In this document: positions 58,147 to 64,000 of the stretch, in pieces
How positions within the stretch are numbered: the first letter of the stretch is position 1
Layout of the letters: the number at the start of each line of letters is the position of its first letter
Notes under the pieces: model-generated
The model's input: the letters and a program-made list of their open reading frames with translations, nothing else
The model's database searches: none
Told to the model about the DNA's origin: nothing
Assembly (NCBI RefSeq): GCF_032362555.1
Contig: NC_083514.1
Coordinates: 5,131,001-5,195,000, forward strand
Length of the DNA: 64,000 nt
Reading direction: 5' to 3'
From: Amyelois transitella
Taxonomy: Eukaryota > Arthropoda > Insecta > Lepidoptera > Pyralidae
Program-made: the position numbers and the translations under genes

Positions 58147-59669
58147 TTATCGCATCTTTTCTAAAAAGTGCCCTACACCAATTTCTCCGCATATTAATTG
58201 CATTTGAGCATCAATAATGTAATCGTCATTGAATAAATCAGTTTTTCTCCTTTTACAACGTTTGTTTGATGTTGAAGGTCTCTGAAGAATGTCATTTTGA
58301 TATGAAGACAATAAGGAATCGTCCCGTAAAATATGTAATATTTGCAATAGGTTTACATGCCCTTTCGTTACAAGGTTATTTATTTTATGGTGCCATCCTT
58401 CTATTGCATTATTTGTTCGGTGGCGTTCGCCATAAACCGACCAAATTCTATGATAATCACCCTTCATCCAGTATTTATCGAAATAATCTTTAAACTTAAT
58501 TATAGATTCGCAATTCTTCTTCATTTCGTTTTGAATATACGCCCATCCTGAAACAATTTCATTTTCTGGAAGCAATGCCAAGTTGGCGCATAATGAAATT
58601 ATTCTTCTGTTGCGTTTGTCTTTAGTTAAACCCAGGGTTTTTGCTTTGCGCCACAAGCTGTTCACGTAATGGTAGTAGCAACCTTTGACTGTAACATTCA
58701 ATGTTTTCAACGCTTTCATTGTGCCTTCTTCGAAATCTATCGTGACTTTAGCAGGCTTCCACTCTGGAATTTGGGACCCAATTAAATCAAATAAAAGTGA
58801 GTAAGCTTTTTTGGTCCTGTGACTCATGAAAGCGTACACCAAAGGGATGACATTCGTGTTATTTGTATCACTGCCGATGTCTCCGTGAATTGTAAAAAGT
58901 TGCTGAAAAGGTGTCGGACATGATTTAAAGGTCCCATCCATAAAGATGTGTTTAATTTTTTTTATAATTTCTCGGGCATCATTTGAACAAAACACTAATA
59001 TTCTCATTTTTTTATGACTGTAATCAGCGAGTAAGAAATCTGAAAAAGTACTAGGAACTTCGACTTCCTCAACAGTCTTTGCATTTATTTTTTTTACGTG
59101 TGCTAACTTATTTCTCCTTCTGTAAATGCGTGACTTCATTTCACAAAATTCAGGTACACTCTTAGAAGCTAAATGCAGGCCTTGATTTTTTAATGTAATT
59201 AAAGCTCTGTTGTAGACCCTAGGAGCTGGTTCTCTTCCCGTAGCTGCTTCTTCGCAAGCATTATTTAAAATAACATTGACTGTATTTCGTGTTTCATCTG
59301 GATTACATTGACCGCAGTGGGGTTTTGATTGTAAATTATTAGTGAAGTCCTTAAACAAAAGCAATGTTTAAAAAATATAGGAATTCATGAATTATTTTGC
59401 TTGTACATTAAAACTATTACAAATAAAAATACACATACAACACCTATAATATGTAAATATACGTACAACAATTATCATTATGTACATATAAAATAACCAA
59501 GACTTACCATATTCATTGTGACGGAACCGGTACATTTTAAACTTTTATAATTTTTACACCGCCAAATGCTGTGGCCATTTTTGTATTTACGCATAGAATA
59601 ATATTGATGTCCTTCTAATTGCAGAATCCTTCCACGACCGCTTTTTAATAATTTCACTTCTTTAGACAT
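58147..59669 (-). CDS. MULE transposase with FLYWCH zinc finger
   Basis: Two exons (59669-59508 and 59349-58147) join in phase 0 across ATG/GTAAGT and TTTAAG to 454 residues. Residues about 10-75 form a FLYWCH finger: QYYSMRKYKNGHSIWRCKNY, KCTGSV, then SKPHCGQCNPDE after the splice. The MULE core has HIFMDGTFKSCPTPFQQLFT (first Asp), VTIDFEEGTMKAL (second Asp), KGCYYHYVNSLWRKA (the CxxH-type motif) and ERHRTNNAIEGWH (Glu). The C-terminus is Lys/Arg-rich (TSNKRCKRRKTDLF) and may carry the nuclear signal. The start MSKEVKLL was preferred over an upstream in-frame ATG because it leads directly into the finger. It acts on the inverted repeats around it. A domesticated host gene is the alternative, but intact ends and target duplication argue for a transposon. 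Confidence 0.87.
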
Positions 59670-60018
59670 TATTCCGAAAATATAAACAGTAAAATAAACA
59701 GGCACCACGAAATAAACATTGCTACTGCAGAGCTGAACAGCGTAATACTACCATTTTGCGAAACATCTACCCTCAAAATATAACAAAAATCATGTACCCT
59801 CAAAATAAGACAACAGAACTATGACCACACTCTTTCTGGGGTGGGGCATTTAGTTAAATATTTATAATACTAAACTTATTATGCACATACCTAAGTGCTA
59901 TAGGCATAGATGCATTTAAGGAAATATACCAGTGGACGACTTCCGGGTGATATGACAATGATTTGTATTATGTATTTAAACTGTTTGTATTGTTTACTAT
60001 TAATTTACTTGCAGTCGA

Positions 60019-60306
60019 ATTTTGACGTTTACTATATTATAATAATACTTAAATAATAATTATACCTACAAAATATACCTAAAAGATTTTCATTTTATAA
60101 TTACCTATACAATGTATGTATTTGTGACCAATATCTATTATATCGGTACTTAATGTTCTTGCTTCTCGATTAATAATAATAATAAGTTAACGGATCGAAC
60201 TAGTGAGAACAAACATTCTCACTAGTTCGACGGTCGAACAAATGAGAAAAAAAATTCTCACTAGTTCGACGATCGAACTACTGAATCGAACTAGTGAGAA
60301 CAAAGG
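60019..60306 (-). repeat. MULE right terminal inverted repeat
   Basis: Reverse complement of the left repeat, ending GTGAGAACAAAGG at 60306. Two extra G bases at the tip distinguish it from the left end. Confidence 0.9.
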
Positions 60307-60316
60307 CGCGACACGA

Positions 60317-61470
60317 TTAGAATTGTTCACGGCGAATCCATCATTAAAAAATCAGTAACGTTATATGAATTTATAGGTAAATACAAAAAAAATGTTAAAC
60401 AGTCTTTACAACCTCTTACCCTTTGTTCTTATTTTACTGGTAACGTTATATAACGGTTAATGAAGCCAAAAATATCGTTACCCAGCATAACGGTATTTAT
60501 TATAACGATAACCCTGTTGAACGATAATGACAATACCAATTATTATTACTAAAAGTATTCATAACGGCTATATTTTATAAATGGTTGTACCTACTATTAA
60601 TTTTTAGCCTAATATTTAATAAGTTTTATTATATCAAATGTTTGATTTAATATACATAATACAACTTGCTATGTTTCATATTAAAATTTCGTCAAGTGTT
60701 AGTTGCGAAATCGTTCGTACGGACGGTGTGCTGTATAACCGCGTTCAAAAAAAGGTGGTTCTCAGTTTGACCTGTATGAGTGACCTCTATGAATGTTTGT
60801 ACACAATTACGCGTTTAAGCTTACAGCAGCTAAATGAAATTGAAAAACGCACGCACACATTGACTTGTTTTTAAGTGACAAAAATTTAAAAAAAAATCTA
60901 TTGAGATTTCATTGAAATATTTATAAATTTAAAATACAAATCGGTAAAAATATCTTAGGTAGTTATATAGGTATAAAAACAAAAACTAACGTTAAAGTAT
61001 ATTAAAACTAACTAATTAGATTTTATTATCCACAACATTGTATCATACTCATACACATAATAAAATCGTAAGCCTAGCCGTGTATGTATGTACCTACGTA
61101 AAATATTTATTTCAAAAAAATTACCTATAAGATTTTTTTAAATAAAAAATTACCTAGGTGTTTTATTTCACATGGTTTCAAATTAAAAGATAAAATTATA
61201 GTAATTTATAATAATTTAAAAAAACATTTATAGTAAGAGAAATGAGTTAAAATAAAAACAACAAACGTGATTTTACCTGTTTGGTAAATGACATATCTTT
61301 ATTTCAATAACTCAATGTTGTTGTAAACATGAATGAAATTCATAGGTACTGTTGATAAGAATCAATACATATTATAAAACAGTTAACAAATTTTGTCTGT
61401 ACATTGAGTGTATTTTGAAACAAATAAAATAAAATTAACTATTACGATAAAGAAATAGAAACCGAGCATT
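60317..61470. other. Right part of host repeat, then AT-rich DNA
   Basis: TAACGTTAT-type motifs to about 60545 continue the repeat of 56790-57415. The frame at 60638-60874 has no recognisable domain. The rest is very AT-rich. Confidence 0.4.
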
Positions 61471-61474
61471 AATT

Positions 61475-61850
61475 TAAAAAAAGCCTGCTTGTTTGTTCGT
61501 ACACGCTAATCTCCGGAACTACTGAAGGGATTTGAATGAAACTTTTTTGTTATACTTATAGCTCTTATGCCTGGCTAACATATCAGGGTATCAGAAATAG
61601 CTGATGTCGAACCATAACAGCTCAACTAAACTATAGGAAATATCGAAAAGACGTCTTTACAAAAGTTGTTCAGCCTGATGAGAATTTTCTGTTAGCGTAT
61701 AAAAATCGAAGATCTGGAACACCTGATGCAGAACCATTATAATCATTCGAATTATGGAAAAGACGTCTTAACAAACTTATCAACTGTATGTGCCCTGGGT
61801 CTCCGCTGCCGTGAGAATTTCGGCATATACAGGGTGACTTTTAATTCAAC
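61475..61850. repeat. Repeat fragment
   Basis: TCTCCGGAACTACTGAAGGG then ATTTGAATGAAAC resembles the internal Helitron block at 24720. Two short near-repeats (GAAAAGACGTCTTTACAAA at 61636 and GAAAAGACGTCTTAACAAA at 61755) lie about 120 bp apart, so the segment may be partly tandem. Confidence 0.4.
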
Positions 61851-62177
61851 TGAATAAATTTAACTGTTAAGTGTACTTATCTAAAGGACTATTTAAAACG
61901 TTAAAAGAAAAATATCGGTTCATTTTTCAGAAAGTACGAAAAAAATAAAAGTATCAAAATCCACAATCCTAAATACGTCATATCACCCACCCATCCAAAA
62001 TCCATTGTGTAATTTTATAGATATAAGCATACATACAGACGTGGGAAGTTTAAGTCAATCAATCATTATGTTTTTATTTGTAAATAAAAAATATCAATAT
62101 TGCTTTATAATATATTTACAATATGATATTTATTGTAATTACTTTAAGTAAGTCAGTTACACAACTTGTAAATGGTT

Positions 62178-62262
62178 GCCAAATAGCTGAACGTGGCCTA
62201 TCACTCTTTTCAAGACTGTTGGCTCTGTCTAGCCCGCAAGGTATACGTAACTATATGACGTG
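62178..62262 (+). mobile_element. SINE 3'-end fragment
   Basis: CCAAATAGCTGAACGTGGCC, AAGACTGTTGGCTCTGTCTA and GACGTGTG match the 3' third of the SINE at 56885. Confidence 0.6.
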
Positions 62263-62263
62263 T

Positions 62264-62536
62264 GTACGAAGGTGGATCCAAAAGTTCGTGGCCTAACCTG
62301 CATGGAGCTATGACATCTTTTTAAATCTACCGTCATTTGTTAGTATGTGTCATTGATTTATTGTGCGCAGTTTCATTCCGATACTGCACAATATAAATTT
62401 TTGTAGGAGTGGTACACATTGCAACTATCGTTTTCCCCATGAGTAACACTGTTACACAATGGCACTTTGTATTCCCGATCAGTAACACTTGCGAAGGTTA
62501 AATAAATCAAGCGGAAGGATTCAAAATTTATCCACA
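62264..62536 (+). mobile_element. Possible mariner 5' end
   Basis: ACGAAGGTGGATCCAAAAGT then TCGTGGCC looks like a mariner inverted repeat. A Helitron follows, and mariner transposase sequence reappears at about 63880 in the same orientation, so this may be one mariner split by the Helitron. Confidence 0.45.
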
Positions 62537-63674
62537 TCCACACTAATAATAAAGAGGAAAGATTTGTATTTTTGTATGTTTGTGTGGAATAAACTCAAAA
62601 ACTACTGGTCCGATTTTGATAAAATTTGGCACAGATATAGAATAGACCTTCAAAAGTAACATAGGCATAAATTTGTTTTGAAATCAATTAGTTTTCAGGT
62701 AGATTATTCAACATTCATAAAGTAATCCGGGAAAAAAAGCGCTACCGAAAATCTTTCCGTGCGTGCGCTGGATCCACTGTTGATTATACAGACATACAAT
62801 GTATTACAAAAATATAGATTTTTTGCAGATCTATAAAAAAGTCCGCGACATGATATATCTAACTTCTATAATTTAGTAACTACAAGGTATTTTGTGCGTA
62901 AAAAAATAATGTCAATTCAAAGGTGCGTTTTGAGAATTATTATTACACAAGCATATTAATCCTTATGATTGAAAGTTATTTTATCATCAAGATAATTTTA
63001 CGGAGACAAACTTTGTCCTTTACAGCTCATTTATTGGATAAAAAGATTCTGAAATATCGTGAAATTAAAAACACGCACTCCAAATTATTTTAAGTACGCG
63101 TCACGCGTCACGCGAACGCGCTTGCCGCATAGGTACTTACGCGGTGTCTCGGTAACCTAAGCCGTGTGGTCAGTTCCTTACGCAGCGTACTACGCCACCA
63201 AAATTAAAATTTTGAAGCTATTTGACTTAGAAGTGCTTATAAATTTGTTTTAGTTTTAACGTCCTACTGATAAACCTATCCCAAGGGTATTTTATTTTTA
63301 TTTGTGAGTATTCACATAATAATTGCTAATAAATTTTACTTCACTCTCATATAAAATACCTATATTCTGTTGATCAACCTTTTCCGTACGTGTTTTACTT
63401 TTCACTGCCAACATATCCAAACCGTATTTTATTTTTATTTATCAGTAGGTATAGTTAATTAGCTAATATGCCTAGAAAAAGAAGATTGCTACTATCTAGA
63501 CATAGTTCCCAAGCGAGAATAGAAAAAGTACGTCGTACTGAAGAATCATATAAATATAGTACATAATTGTAAAAATAAATATTATCGCCTGAGAGAAATG
63601 TTTACTCTTTGTTTATTTCAAAATATAAAACACAAAAATATGTCCACCCGTGCGAAGCCGGGGCGGGCCGCTAG
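62537..63674 (+). mobile_element. Helitron, 1138 bp, second family
   Basis: It starts TCCACACTAATAATAAAGAG after A and ends with the hairpin CGAAGCCGGGGCGG then GCCGCTAG before T. A 32-residue frame (63468-63566, MPRKRRLLLSRHSSQ) matches the basic start of Helitron-encoded proteins as at 41765. The long replicase is absent, so it is non-autonomous. Confidence 0.85.
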
Positions 63675-63849
63675 TTTATAATATATATGTGTTACAGAAT
63701 AAGAGTGTAATATAATAGGAAAAAATATGTAGATAGAATATAAATAGACTATAAAACAAACTATTCATATGTTTTGTTCGTCAGTCGTTCTAAAATAGTA
63801 CCGAAATAAATATTTCAATAATTATTCAGTTAGCTTTAAGTAAATCAGA

Positions 63850-64000
63850 TTTGTTCACTGCTTCAAAGCAACGACAAGAAAGACCTTTTCCGGGAAGAAA
63901 TAAAAGAAAAAAGGTCGGGAATGTTGCGTAAGAAAGTTTTGTTTCATCAAGACAATGCACGTGTTCACACTTCGGTTGAAACAATGTCTGTAATCCATGA
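63850..64000 (+). pseudogene. mariner transposase fragment, runs off the window
   Basis: The frame KKVLFHQDNARVHTSVETMS from about 63927 holds the second catalytic Asp region of a mariner transposase. Upstream the reading is broken. The third catalytic residue would lie beyond the window. Confidence 0.75.

Larger units (their letters stand above)
57426..60306. mobile_element. Mutator-like element (MULE) with 286-bp inverted repeats
   Basis: CGCGACACGA occurs on both sides (57416-57425 and 60307-60316), a 10-bp target duplication. The terminal inverted repeats are 57426-57711 and 60019-60306, nearly identical. The minus strand carries a two-exon FLYWCH-MULE transposase gene with no stop or frameshift. 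Long repeats, 9-11-bp duplications and a MULE domain define Mutator-like elements. This copy looks complete and possibly autonomous. Confidence 0.9.

Noticed and set aside
60638..60874. 78-codon frame right of the MULE
   Set aside because: No domain, no splice context and repeat-rich surroundings.

Overview
The window looks like a piece of a lepidopteran (moth or butterfly) nuclear genome. It is AT-rich, its genes are split by canonical GT-AG introns, and it is crowded with repeats of the kind common in Lepidoptera: Helitrons with CTAG ends, a short SINE ending in ATGT repeats, and 5'-truncated LINEs with the same tail. The species cannot be named from sequence alone.

Six host genes are supported, all by exon joins that keep frame. 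From left to right: the 3' end of GDAP1 (267-871, +), a single-exon FITM2 (1762-2844, -), a double-chromodomain protein (6361-20522, +, seven exons), VPS8 of the CORVET tethering complex (25592-39670, -, ten exons), LENG8 with a SAC3/GANP-type domain (44274-48206, +, five exons) and MOSMO, a four-membrane-segment modulator of Smoothened (50709-55280, -, three exons). They are unrelated housekeeping or signalling genes with no sign of an operon-like link. VPS8 and LENG8 are divergent; LENG8 and MOSMO are convergent.

Most of the remaining DNA is mobile elements, often nested inside introns. Intron 1 of the chromodomain gene is almost entirely one 4.1-kb DNA transposon (6887-11012) with terminal inverted repeats, a 4-bp target duplication, a DDE-like transposase broken by one frameshift and several copies of a CAGGGGACTG motif. 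The last intron of the same gene holds a Jockey-type LINE relic, a THAP-domain element, a LINE relic and a Tc1 element (17628-19182) whose transposase seems to carry its own small intron. VPS8 introns hold a hAT-like element with another TIR element inside it, a mariner split by a LINE, a G-run-rich hAT-type MITE and a perfect 34-bp hairpin. The VPS8-LENG8 gap holds a decayed autonomous Helitron. MOSMO intron 1 holds a second THAP element and a retrocopied ferredoxin fragment fused to a SINE. The right end has an apparently intact Mutator-like element (57426-60306) with 286-bp terminal repeats and a spliced FLYWCH-MULE transposase, then a Helitron and parts of a mariner.

The best leads are the intronic 4.1-kb transposon, the complete MULE, the matching 3' tails of the SINE and the LINE, the ferredoxin-SINE retrocopy, and the chromodomain gene built from repeated phase-0 exon modules. 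No RNA gene, CRISPR array or integrated virus was recognised.
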